This document shows positions 54,963-63,293 of a stretch of DNA of 64,000 bases, piece by piece. The stretch is from an uncultured Rhizobium sp. (GTDB lineage: Bacteria; Pseudomonadota; Alphaproteobacteria; Rhizobiales; Rhizobiaceae). Position 1 is the first letter of the stretch. Each line of letters starts with the position of its first letter. Position numbers and translations under genes: made by a program. The stretch lies in NCBI GenBank assembly GCA_945952415.1, contig CAMFIF010000016.1, forward strand, positions 1 through 64,000. Reading direction: 5' to 3'. Under the pieces are notes generated by a model, which made no database searches, was not told the DNA's origin, and was given only the letters and a program-made list of their open reading frames with translations.

Positions 54963-56522
54963 TCACTCGGCAGCCGCCTTCAGCGGGTCCTGGTGGAACG
55001 ACTGCTCCCAGGTATCACCGGTCCAGCCATTCTCGTCGTAGTCGCTCATGCAGGTATCGACGAGTGCTTCCATTTCGCGCAGCCGCCCGGTGCGTTCGGC
55101 GCCCTTCAGCACCTGCAGGCGGACCTCTTCCGGCGCGCCGGCATAGTTCAGCTCGTAGAGCGCATGGCGGCCACCGAATTCCGTACCCGTCGCATCCCAG
55201 AGCAGTTTCATGATCTTGATTCGCTCGATGTGGCTCATGTCGTTGGAGCCGCGGACATATTGCGCGAGATACTTGTTGATCTCGGGATTGTGGAAGTCCT
55301 TGGCCGAGGACGGCAGGTAGATGAGGCCCGAGGCCACAGTCCGGCGGACCATGTCGATGACCTTGGGATAGGCTTCCGACATGAAGGTGCGGTAGCAGAG
55401 GGCTGCTTCCATGTTGGGCAGCACCGCGCCATTCGCCCACGGCTGCGGATTATAGGCCATGGCATTGGAGAAGGCCCAGAACTGGTGGCGGATGGCAATC
55501 ACTTCGCCGAGCATCGCCTGATTGCCGCGGAAGGCATCGCCACCCGTGGCGCGCAGCGCCTTGGCAAGCAGCCCTGCGAGGAAATCGAGCTTCACCGCAA
55601 GCCGGGTGCAGCCCTGGAAGCAGTAGCCGTGCATGAAGCCCGAGGCCGGGTGGAAGGACAGGATCTTCTGCGCGTCGCGCAGGACCAGCACGTCTTCCCA
55701 GGGGATGAAGACATTGTCCAGCACCAGGATCGCATCGTTCTCGTCGAAGCGCGAGGAGAGCGGATAGTCGAAGGGCAGGCCTGCCGTGTTCGCGGTCTCC
55801 TCGTAGGAGACGCGGCAGAACATCTTGATGCCGGGCGCATTCATCGGAACGATGAACATGACCGAGAGAGAGGGATCTTCCGTTACCGTTGCCGAAGACT
55901 GGGCTAAGAAATTGTAGTGGGTGAGTGCCGATGAAGTGGCAACCACCTTCGCGCCCGAGACATAGATGCCCGCATCGGTTTCCTTGGTGATGTGGACGAA
56001 GACATCCTTCACCTGGTCGGCCGGCTTGTGGCGGTCGATGGGCGGATTTACGATCGCGTGGTTCATGAAAAGCACGCTTTCCTGCGCGCGCTTGTGCCAG
56101 GCAAGGGCATTGTCCTTGAAGGGACCGTACCAGTCGGCATTGGCGCCGAGCGTGTTCATCAGCGCTGCCTTGTAATCGGCGGTGCGGCCCATCCAGCCAT
56201 AGGACATGCGCGCCCAGTCTGCGATCGCGCCCTGCTGGGCGACGAGTTCGGCCGAAGACTTCGCCACGCGGAAATACTTGTGCGTATAGCCGCCATTGCC
56301 CGTATCGGTCGGCGAGGTCAGGCGATCCTTCTTGGCCGGATCGTGCAGCGCATCGTAAAGACGGGCGAGCGACCGGACCGAATTGCGCATGGCGGGATGG
56401 GTGGTCACGTCCTCGACGCGCTCGCCATTGATGTAGACCTCGCGGCCATCCCGGAGGCTCTCCAGGTATTCGGCCCCGGTGAAGGGACGGGTCTTGTCGG
56501 CGCGGATATCTTCGGGGCGCAT
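54963..56522 (-). CDS. hpaB: 4-hydroxyphenylacetate 3-monooxygenase, oxygenase component
   Basis: The 519-residue FADH2-dependent hydroxylase turns 4-hydroxyphenylacetate into homoprotocatechuate. It has the opening FTGAEYLESLRDGREVYING, the AEDPSLSVMF-like VTEDPSLSVMFIVPMNAPGI, YPLSSRFDENDAILVLDNVF and the FAGLLAKALRATGGDAFRG-type region. Length equals the E. coli enzyme (520). The ATG at 56522 has GGAGGAGAG upstream; the frame is open to 56552. It forms an operon with hpaC, and an HpaR-like palindrome lies just upstream of the ribosome binding site. Confidence 0.96.
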   Translation of the reverse strand: MRPEDIRADKTRPFTGAEYLESLRDGREVYINGERVEDVTTHPAMRNSVRSLARLYDALHDPAKKDRLTSPTDTGNGGYTHKYFRVAKSSAELVAQQGAIADWARMSYGWMGRTADYKAALMNTLGANADWYGPFKDNALAWHKRAQESVLFMNHAIVNPPIDRHKPADQVKDVFVHITKETDAGIYVSGAKVVATSSALTHYNFLAQSSATVTEDPSLSVMFIVPMNAPGIKMFCRVSYEETANTAGLPFDYPLSSRFDENDAILVLDNVFIPWEDVLVLRDAQKILSFHPASGFMHGYCFQGCTRLAVKLDFLAGLLAKALRATGGDAFRGNQAMLGEVIAIRHQFWAFSNAMAYNPQPWANGAVLPNMEAALCYRTFMSEAYPKVIDMVRRTVASGLIYLPSSAKDFHNPEINKYLAQYVRGSNDMSHIERIKIMKLLWDATGTEFGGRHALYELNYAGAPEEVRLQVLKGAERTGRLREMEALVDTCMSDYDENGWTGDTWEQSFHQDPLKAAAE

Positions 56523-56536
56523 GGGCTCTCTCCTCC

Positions 56537-56548
56537 TGAACATGTTAA
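56537..56548 (-). promoter_or_regulatory. HpaR-like operator at hpaB
   Basis: TGAACATGTTAA matches the hpaF palindrome TTAACATGTTAA at 11 of 12 positions and sits between the ribosome binding site of hpaB and the expected promoter. The divergent araC gene starts 69 bp away, so the site may matter for both. Confidence 0.6.
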
Positions 56549-56617
56549 GCAAGGATAGGCCGGACAGCGCCGATCGGCCATGGACATTTCCGGCAATTCG
56601 CTGGTACTTTTTCCGGC

Positions 56618-57484
56618 ATGAGCACCGAGCAGGACATCCCCACCTTCTTCGTCTATGGCGAGCCGAGCCGCTCGCTCGATGTCGGCTTCCTGCATGTGGA
56701 AACGGTGAACGAGCGGCAATCCGTGCATCAGGGGCATGTGGCGCCGCACAAACATGCGCAGATGGGGCAGATCACCTTCTGGTATCGCGGCGAGGGCGAC
56801 TACCGGATCGAGGAGCGCCAGTTTCACTTTTCGGCGCCGGCGGTGAGCTTCATACCCTCGAACGTGGTGCATGGCTTCGAAATCGGGCCCAAGACGGACG
56901 CCATCGTGGTATCGGTGGCGGACGACACGCTGCGTGCCCTTTCCGGCCTCACGCAGCTGCCGCTCGACCAGCCGGTGCTTCTGCAGGGACTGAAGGGGGA
57001 TGTGGGCTGGCTGCGGCTTTCCGCGGTGCTGGAGCTGATCCAGGCGGAATACCGGGAAGGCGAGCCGCCGACGGGCAAGGTGCTGCCGGGGCTGATCGCG
57101 GTGGCGCTTTCCTATATTGCCCGTCTCGGGGCGGGGGCGGAAGCGCCAAGCGTATCGCCGGCGGTCACGTTGGCGCTTGCGCTCCGGCGGGCCGTCGACC
57201 GGCATTACCGGCAGGATCACCCGGTGCAGTTCTATGTGGAGCTGCTCAACACCACGCCCCATCTGCTCGACAAGGCGTCGCGGCAGGTCTTCGGCCAGCC
57301 GGTGAAGGCCGTCATTCTCGAACGGCGGCTGCTCGAGGCAAAGCGGCTTCTGATGTTCACCATAAGGCCCGTCGAGGACATTGCCGCCGAAACCGGCTTC
57401 AAGGATCCCGCCTATTTCTCGCGCTTCTTCAGAAAGCGCGTAGGCGAGGCACCCGCCGCCTGGCGGCGGGCGCATGTGGGCTGA
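56618..57484 (+). CDS. hpaA: AraC-family activator of 4-hydroxyphenylacetate catabolism (HpaA-like)
   Basis: The 288-residue protein has an N-terminal cupin sensor (about 15–105; HVAPHKHAQMGQITFWYRGE, VSFIPSNVVHGFEIG) and a C-terminal AraC DNA-binding domain (about 190–285; FYVELLNTTPHLLDKASRQV, VEDIAAETGFKDPAYFSRFF). HpaA activates hpaBC in E. coli with 4-hydroxyphenylacetate as effector. It is divergent from hpaB across 95 bp. It ends 3 bp before the convergent aminotransferase stop. Confidence 0.88.
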   Translation: MSTEQDIPTFFVYGEPSRSLDVGFLHVETVNERQSVHQGHVAPHKHAQMGQITFWYRGEGDYRIEERQFHFSAPAVSFIPSNVVHGFEIGPKTDAIVVSVADDTLRALSGLTQLPLDQPVLLQGLKGDVGWLRLSAVLELIQAEYREGEPPTGKVLPGLIAVALSYIARLGAGAEAPSVSPAVTLALALRRAVDRHYRQDHPVQFYVELLNTTPHLLDKASRQVFGQPVKAVILERRLLEAKRLLMFTIRPVEDIAAETGFKDPAYFSRFFRKRVGEAPAAWRRAHVG

Positions 57485-57487
57485 AGC

Positions 57488-58837
57488 TCAGAGACCGGCA
57501 AAGGCCTTGTCGAGCGCGCCGAGGATAACCTGCACTTCGTCGGCCGAGAGGATGAGCGGCGGGGAGAGGATGATGTTCGAGCCGGAGACGCGGATCATCA
57601 CGCCCTCGGCATACGCACCGTCTGCCGCCTTCGCCATCGTCTTCTTGTCGGCGGCCTTCTTGGTTGCGCGGTCGGAGACGAGCTCCAGTGCGCCCATGAG
57701 GCCGATGCCGCGGACATCGCCGACAACCTCGTGCTTTTCCTTGAGCTTCGCCAGCCCGGCCTGAAGTTCGACGCCCCGCGCCTTGGCATTGGCGGCGAGA
57801 TCGAGGCGCCGGGTCTCGGAAAGGGCCGCAAGCGCAGCCGCGCAACCGACCGGATGAGCCGAATAGGTATAGCCGTGGCCGATGGCACCGAAGCTCGTCT
57901 TGTCCGCCTCGAAGGCTTCCGCGATCTTGGCGCCGATCAGCGTCGCGCCGAGCGGGAAGTAGCCTGAGGTGATCGCCTTGGCGATGCACATCATGTCGGG
58001 CTTCACGCCCCAGAGCCGCGAACCGGACCAGGCGCCGGTGCGACCGAAACCGGTGACGACCTCGTCTGCGATGAGCAGGATGTCGTGGCGGTCGCAGAGC
58101 GCACGCACCGCCGGCATGAAGCTTTCATGCGGCACCATCACGCCGCCGGCACCCAGCACCGGTTCCATGATGACCGCAGCGATCGTATCCGCGCCCTGGA
58201 AGGCGATTTCGTCCTCGAAAGCCTGGATGATCAGCTTTGCAAGCGCGGCCGGATCGGCTTCGTTGAAGGGGTTGCGATAGGTATAGGGGGCGGGCATGTG
58301 GAAGAAGCCCGGCATCAGCGGCTCGTAGTTGCGGCGGAAATTGGCATTGCCGTTCGCCGAGGCGCCGCCGAAATGGGTGCCGTGATAGCCCTTCTTCAGT
58401 GCCAGAAACTTGGTCTTTTCACCGAGCCCCCGGACCTTCCAGTACTGGCGGGCAAGACGAAGTGCCGTCTCGACGCTGTCCGATCCGCCAGACGTGAAGA
58501 AGGAGCGAACCATGCCTTCCAGCGCGAACCAGTCGGCGAGCTCGTGGGCCAGCTCGATGGCGGGCGCGGTCGAGGTGCCGCGGAAGGCGGAATAATAGGG
58601 CAGCTGGTCGAGCTGGGCGGCAATCGCCTTCTTCACCGGGTCCGAACTGTAGCCGAGATTGACGTTCCAGAGACCGCCCACCGCATCCAGCACCTCCGTG
58701 CCGTCGACATCGGTGACGCGGGTGCCCTTGCCGCCGGTGATGATCTTCGGCGGATTGGCCTGCATTTCTGCCGGATGGGCCATCGGATGCCAGATGTGGC
58801 GGGCATTCTGTTCGCGAAGGAAGTTGCTGTCGCGCAT
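57488..58837 (-). CDS. Class III aminotransferase (omega-amino acid/amine:pyruvate type)
   Basis: The 449-residue PLP enzyme has the PLP-phosphate site FFTSGGSDSVETAL, the Asp in LLIADEVVTGFGRTG and Lys287 in CIAKAITSGYFPLGA. Class III enzymes transfer omega-amino groups from polyamines, beta-alanine, taurine or similar substrates to pyruvate or 2-oxoglutarate. It is the last gene of the iclR–UPF0261–HAD–aminotransferase operon (12 bp after the HAD gene). The aldehyde dehydrogenase at 61780 could oxidise its product. The substrate is not deducible. Confidence 0.88.
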   Translation of the reverse strand: MRDSNFLREQNARHIWHPMAHPAEMQANPPKIITGGKGTRVTDVDGTEVLDAVGGLWNVNLGYSSDPVKKAIAAQLDQLPYYSAFRGTSTAPAIELAHELADWFALEGMVRSFFTSGGSDSVETALRLARQYWKVRGLGEKTKFLALKKGYHGTHFGGASANGNANFRRNYEPLMPGFFHMPAPYTYRNPFNEADPAALAKLIIQAFEDEIAFQGADTIAAVIMEPVLGAGGVMVPHESFMPAVRALCDRHDILLIADEVVTGFGRTGAWSGSRLWGVKPDMMCIAKAITSGYFPLGATLIGAKIAEAFEADKTSFGAIGHGYTYSAHPVGCAAALAALSETRRLDLAANAKARGVELQAGLAKLKEKHEVVGDVRGIGLMGALELVSDRATKKAADKKTMAKAADGAYAEGVMIRVSGSNIILSPPLILSADEVQVILGALDKAFAGL

Positions 58838-58849
58838 GGGTGTGGTCCT

Positions 58850-59515
58850 TTATTGCGCGCTGAGGCCGAAATGGGCCAGCGCCTGTTCATAGGATTGAAA
58901 GGGGGCGGTCACGTCGAAATGGACCGTGCGCATGCCGACGGCATCGCCGCCCTTCACGTTGCGCAACTGGTCGTCGACGAAGACGCAGTCATCGGGCTCG
59001 ACCCCAAGCGCCTCGATCACGGTGCGGTAGGCGCGTGGGTCGGGCTTGAGGATGCCGGTATAGGTCGCATCGCTGACAAGTTCGAACCTGTCGAGCAGCG
59101 GCAGCCTGGTGCGAAAATCCTTGCCATAGAAGAGATCGAGTTCGTTGGAGAGGATTGCCAGCCGAAAGCCTGCATCGGCAACAAGATCGATGGCCTTGCG
59201 CGCCTCCGGGCGGATCACCGCATCGGGATCGGCCCCGCGCGAACGGATGACGAAGGTCTGCATGTCGGTCCAGTCCTCGCCAACCAGCCTGCCGGTCTCG
59301 GCGGCGCGGATGTGCCAGTAATCCCGCTCGCTGATTTCGTCGGCCTGCATCTTCTGCCAGAGAGGATCGCGGGCTGGATCGAAGGGGCCGGGCCAATCCA
59401 GGGTGCCTTCGGCAAGGCCGAGCGCGGATTCGGTCAGCCGGTGGGTTTCGAACATGGTCTTCGAGATTACCCCGCCGAAATCCAGAACGAGTACCTTGGC
59501 AAGCTTGCCGGTCAT
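58850..59515 (-). CDS. HAD-superfamily hydrolase (HAD-IA type)
   Basis: The 221-residue protein has motif I VLVLDFGGVIS, motif II LAILSNE, motif III KPDPRAY and motif IV VFVDDQLRN. Motif I has Gly where phosphatases keep the second Asp (DFGGV instead of D-x-D), as in HAD-IA members of the epoxide hydrolase N-terminal type, so a simple phosphatase role is less sure. It overlaps the UPF0261 gene by 4 bp, which indicates tight coupling. The substrate is unknown. Confidence 0.85.
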   Translation of the reverse strand: MTGKLAKVLVLDFGGVISKTMFETHRLTESALGLAEGTLDWPGPFDPARDPLWQKMQADEISERDYWHIRAAETGRLVGEDWTDMQTFVIRSRGADPDAVIRPEARKAIDLVADAGFRLAILSNELDLFYGKDFRTRLPLLDRFELVSDATYTGILKPDPRAYRTVIEALGVEPDDCVFVDDQLRNVKGGDAVGMRTVHFDVTAPFQSYEQALAHFGLSAQ

Positions 59516-60777
59516 GCTGCTTCTCCGGTCTTTTCCTTGACGCCTGCGGGCACCTTGCCTTCCGCGGCCCAGCGGTCGAGGACCGAAAGCGCGACATCGG
59601 CAAAGCCCGGGCTGTTGATGTGATGGGGTGTCGCGATGAGTTCGACCGGCGGGCGGATGGCTTCGCGCATGGCTTTCAGGAAGCCGCCGAGGCTTTCCGG
59701 ATCATGGAAGGGCTGCCCCTCCTGATCCCATTCCTGGATGCCGCCTTCCGGCAGGATGAAGGCGACCGGGCCCTTGGCGGCCGAAAGCTTCTCGCCGATC
59801 TTCTCGGCAATGTGGCGGCGCTCCTCGGGGCTGGCGATGATCGAGCCGATCAGGCGGTTGTGGCCGTGATAGGCCCGGTCTGCAAGCTTCGGCGGCAGCG
59901 GCAGCCAGGCGCAGACATCGATCATGTCGACGGCACCGGGCGCGACGATCTGCGGGATGCCGAGGCGACCGGCATTCTCCAGACGGTCCGGGCCGGAATT
60001 CACCACCGAGCCGTTCTCGAAATTGGCGAGTTCCTGGAGCGAGAAATCCATCACCACATCGAAACCGCGCTGGGCGGCGACCGCTTCCAGCGCACGCCCG
60101 CCCATGCCCGTGGTGTGGAAGACCACCAGTTCATAGCCGCGCTTGTCGAGTTCCGGCTTCAGATGGGTCATGTATTTCAGGCAGGACTTGCCGAGCGAGC
60201 TCATGCCGACGACGGGCTTCGAGCGGGTCGGGCGAACGGCAGTCTTCGCGGCACCGACAACCGCGCCGGAGGCCTGCGACAGCACCGCACGGCAGACGCT
60301 GTTCAGCCCGTAGAGGCCGCCTGCCCAGAGGATCATCATCAGGTCGGTCGCGATCCGGTCCGGCGGCAGGAGGTGCGAATAGGAAATGGTGGAAACCACG
60401 AATTTCGGAACGCCGAGCGGGAGCGCGAGCGCCACGTCGAGCGCCAGATCCGTGCCCATGGAGCCGCCGAGCGCCAGCACGCCGTCGATCCGGCCTTCGT
60501 CATAGAGCTTGCGCGCAAGAATTGCCGCACCGCCGGCCATCATGGTCATGGCCGACATTTCGTCGCCGCCCGCCGTTGCCTCGGCCAGTGTATGGCCGCC
60601 GGCCGCCAGCACGTCGTGCTTGGAGAAATCGGGTTCGTAGGGCGGATCGCCGAGGATGCTCACATCCATCTGCAGCGCCTCGCCCCCGGCCTCGCGGATG
60701 GAGGAGGCCATGAACTGGAGTTCTTCTGATTTGGTGTCGCCGGTGCCGATCACCAGGATGCGGGGACGGGTCGTCAT
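59512..60777 (-). CDS. UPF0261 / Tm-1-like ATP-binding domain protein
   Basis: The 421-residue protein belongs to the family named after the N-terminal half of tomato Tm-1. It opens RILVIGTGDTKSEELQFMAS and has the nucleotide-binding GVLALGGSMGTDLA, the VVFHTTGMGGRALEAV block and VAFILPEGGIQEWDQEGQPF. The bacterial role is unknown. It is often found beside a separate TIM-barrel partner gene, which is not seen here. It lies between iclR and the HAD gene with 4-bp overlaps on both sides. Confidence 0.88.
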   Translation of the reverse strand: MTTRPRILVIGTGDTKSEELQFMASSIREAGGEALQMDVSILGDPPYEPDFSKHDVLAAGGHTLAEATAGGDEMSAMTMMAGGAAILARKLYDEGRIDGVLALGGSMGTDLALDVALALPLGVPKFVVSTISYSHLLPPDRIATDLMMILWAGGLYGLNSVCRAVLSQASGAVVGAAKTAVRPTRSKPVVGMSSLGKSCLKYMTHLKPELDKRGYELVVFHTTGMGGRALEAVAAQRGFDVVMDFSLQELANFENGSVVNSGPDRLENAGRLGIPQIVAPGAVDMIDVCAWLPLPPKLADRAYHGHNRLIGSIIASPEERRHIAEKIGEKLSAAKGPVAFILPEGGIQEWDQEGQPFHDPESLGGFLKAMREAIRPPVELIATPHHINSPGFADVALSVLDRWAAEGKVPAGVKEKTGEAA

Positions 60778-61601
60778 GGGCCTGCCTTTGCCGGTTCGAG
60801 AGTTGAAGGGGATGGGGACACGCGAGAAAAGGCCGCAGGAAGGGTCCGTCTCGGCGAGCCGCCCGATAGCTTGATCGAAATGGCCTCCGCCGCCCGCCGC
60901 ACCGCCTCGCCGAGCCTGGGGATGCCCGCATCGTCGATGCGGACCAGCGGGCAGGCAATGGCAATGGCGCCGATGGCAAGGTGCGGATCCCGCCCGAAGA
61001 TGGCGGCGCCGGTGGAATAGACGCCCTCTTCGTGCCCCTGTCGGCCGATCGAATAGCCGCGGGCGCGGGTGTCATCGATGAGCATGCGCAGACGCGCCGG
61101 ATCGGTTTCGGTAAAGCGGGTATGGGCGGAAAGCGGTCTTGCAAGGAGCGCGTCGACATAGGCGTCGGGTGCATGGGCAAGCCAGGCAAGCCCGGATGCC
61201 GTGCCATGGAGGGGCAGGCGCACGCCGACGGCGACGCTGACCCGGTTGGCACGCGGGGATTCGGCAACGAAGATGGAGTTCAGCGAACCGGACTCGAATT
61301 CGGAAAGATGGGTGGTTTCCCCGGTTTCCTCCGCCAGCGCCTGGACGAAGGGGCGAGCGATTTCCAGAAAGGGGAAATGGCTGTCGCGAATGCGGGCAAG
61401 CCGCACGACCGCAGGGCCCAGCCGGTAGCGGCGCGTGACCGGATCGTGCTCGATCATGCCGCTTTCGGCGAGCTGGATGAGCAGGCGCCGGGTCGTGGCC
61501 TTGTCCATGCCGGTGCGGGCGGCAAGCTCGGTCAACCCGAGATCGCCGCGCTCCGCATCGAAGGCGTCGAGAAGCGCCATGGCTTTGCCGACCGTGCTCA
61601 T
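60774..61601 (-). CDS. IclR-family regulator
   Basis: The 275-residue protein has an N-terminal winged helix (about 1–65; LGLTELAARTGMDKATTRRL) and a C-terminal effector domain (about 75–250; GVRLPLHGTASGLAWLAHAP, YSIGRQGHEEGVYSTGAAI). The proline/serine-rich C-terminal tail is unusual but short. The ATG at 61601 has GGGGAGGGG upstream; the frame is open to 61637. It heads the operon it likely regulates and is divergent from the aldehyde dehydrogenase gene, whose promoter it probably shares. Confidence 0.9.
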   Translation of the reverse strand: MSTVGKAMALLDAFDAERGDLGLTELAARTGMDKATTRRLLIQLAESGMIEHDPVTRRYRLGPAVVRLARIRDSHFPFLEIARPFVQALAEETGETTHLSEFESGSLNSIFVAESPRANRVSVAVGVRLPLHGTASGLAWLAHAPDAYVDALLARPLSAHTRFTETDPARLRMLIDDTRARGYSIGRQGHEEGVYSTGAAIFGRDPHLAIGAIAIACPLVRIDDAGIPRLGEAVRRAAEAISIKLSGGSPRRTLPAAFSRVSPSPSTLEPAKAGP

Positions 61602-61673
61602 CGCCCCTCCCCTTTCCTCCGGACGCTGGCCTTTCATGGGGGCGTCTCCCGCGCCGTGATCCCATGAATTTAC

Positions 61674-61685
61674 TTAACGTGTGAA
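61674..61685. promoter_or_regulatory. Imperfect palindrome similar to the HpaR sites, between iclR and the aldehyde dehydrogenase
   Basis: TTAACGTGTGAA matches the hpaF palindrome at 10 of 12 positions. A TTGACA lies 6 bp further on (61691–61696), the likely -35 of the aldehyde dehydrogenase gene, though no good -10 was found. The site could instead belong to the adjacent IclR protein. Confidence 0.35.
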
Positions 61686-61779
61686 ATACATTGACACCGG
61701 CCGGAAAGTTTTGCAAGTCTAAATATGAAACGAGGGTCCATATAGTGAACCCGACGCATTTGCCCCGGAGGAGGCGCCC

Positions 61780-63258
61780 ATGCTGAACCAGGAAGCCATC
61801 GACACGCTCGCAGCGCAGGCCGTTGCCCCGCGCGGCCATCTCATCAACGGACATATGGTGGAGGGCGCCCAGCGGATCGAAGTCAGAAGCCCGATCGACG
61901 GCTCGGTGCTGACGACGATTGCCGGCGGCACCGAAGGGGACATCGATGCGGCCGTTGCAGCGGCGCGTGCCGCTTTCGAAAAATGGTCGCGCTCAGGCCC
62001 TGCCTTCCGCAAGAAGGTGCTGCTCAAGCTTGCGGATCTCATCGAAAAGCATGCGCTGGAGCTGGCCGTACTTGGCGTGCGCGACAACGGTACCGAGATC
62101 AACATGGCGCTGAAGGCAGAGCCGCTCTCGGCCGCCGGCACCTTCCGCTACTATGGCGAGGCGATCGACAAGGTCTATGACGAGATCGCGCCGACTGCCC
62201 CCGAGGTGCTGGCGCTCGTCCATCGCGAGCCGCTCGGCGTCGTGGGCTGCATCGTGCCCTGGAACTTCCCGATGATGATCGGCGCCTGGAAGATCGCGCC
62301 AGCGCTCGCCGCCGGCAATACGGTGGTGCTGAAGCCCGCCGAAATCGCCTCGCTTTCGCTGCTCCGCATGGCGGAGCTGGCGCTGGAAGCCGGTATGCCG
62401 GAAGGCGTCTTCAACGTGGTGACCGGCAAGGGCTCGGTGACCGGCAAGGCGCTCGGGCTGCACATGGATGTGGACGCGCTCGCCTTTACCGGCTCCGGCG
62501 GCGTCGGCCGGATGCTGATGGAATATTCTGCCCGCTCCAACCTGAAGCGCGTCTTCCTGGAACTGGGCGGCAAGTCGCCGAACATCGTCTTTGCGGATAC
62601 GGCCGATCTCGGCAAGGCGGCCAAGGTTTCCGCCTCCGGCATCTTCCGCAATTCCGGACAGGTCTGCGTGGCCGGTTCGCGGCTTCTCGTGGAGGAGAGC
62701 ATTCACGATGCCTTCCTCGAGAAGCTTGCCGAATCGACCGCCAAGTTCAAGGTTGGCAACCCGCTCCAGCTTTCGAGCGATATCGGCGCCGTCTCCAGCG
62801 AGGACCAGCTCTCCAAGGACCTGGAATTCGTCGAGCAGGCGAAGAAGGAGGGCGGCGCTGTGCTGACCGGCGGCAAGCGGGTTCTTGCAGAAACCGGCGG
62901 CAGCTACATGGCCCCCACGATCGTCACGGGCGTTCGCCCCGACATGACGCTTTTCCGGGAGGAAGTGTTCGGCCCGGTTCTCGCCGTCACTCCATTCAAG
63001 ACGGAGGAAGAGGCTATCCGTCTGGCCAATGGCACGGATTACGGTCTCGCCTCCGCGGTCTGGACATCCAACCTTTCCCGCGCCCATCGAATGGTGCGGG
63101 CAATCCATGCGGGCGTGGTGCATGTGAACACCTATGGCGGGTCAGACATCACGGTTCCCCTCGGCGGCTTCAAGCAATCCGGCTTCGGGCGCGACAAGTC
63201 GCTCCATGCAATGGAGAAATATACCGACCTCAAGACGGCGTGGATCGATCTGGCCTGA
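61780..63258 (+). CDS. NAD(P)-dependent aldehyde dehydrogenase (PuuC-like)
   Basis: The 492-residue enzyme has PWNFPMMIGAWKIAPALAAG, catalytic Glu261 in FLELGGKSPNIVF and Cys296 in NSGQVCVAGSRLL. The C-terminal MEKYTDLKTAWIDL recalls the PuuC/gamma-aminobutyraldehyde group. It may oxidise the aldehyde made by the class III aminotransferase, or remove the succinic semialdehyde released by HpaI, which has no other dedicated enzyme here. ATG at 61780 with GGAGG upstream. It is divergent from the iclR operon. Confidence 0.88.
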   Translation: MLNQEAIDTLAAQAVAPRGHLINGHMVEGAQRIEVRSPIDGSVLTTIAGGTEGDIDAAVAAARAAFEKWSRSGPAFRKKVLLKLADLIEKHALELAVLGVRDNGTEINMALKAEPLSAAGTFRYYGEAIDKVYDEIAPTAPEVLALVHREPLGVVGCIVPWNFPMMIGAWKIAPALAAGNTVVLKPAEIASLSLLRMAELALEAGMPEGVFNVVTGKGSVTGKALGLHMDVDALAFTGSGGVGRMLMEYSARSNLKRVFLELGGKSPNIVFADTADLGKAAKVSASGIFRNSGQVCVAGSRLLVEESIHDAFLEKLAESTAKFKVGNPLQLSSDIGAVSSEDQLSKDLEFVEQAKKEGGAVLTGGKRVLAETGGSYMAPTIVTGVRPDMTLFREEVFGPVLAVTPFKTEEEAIRLANGTDYGLASAVWTSNLSRAHRMVRAIHAGVVHVNTYGGSDITVPLGGFKQSGFGRDKSLHAMEKYTDLKTAWIDLA

Positions 63259-63293
63259 ACAGGTAAGGGCGGCTCCAGGCCACCCTTTGCCTA

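Noticed and set aside
56523..56617. Sigma-54 promoter upstream of hpaB
   Set aside because: GG and GC doublets occur but with a 9-bp instead of the required 10-bp spacing, and no enhancer-binding activator gene is nearby.
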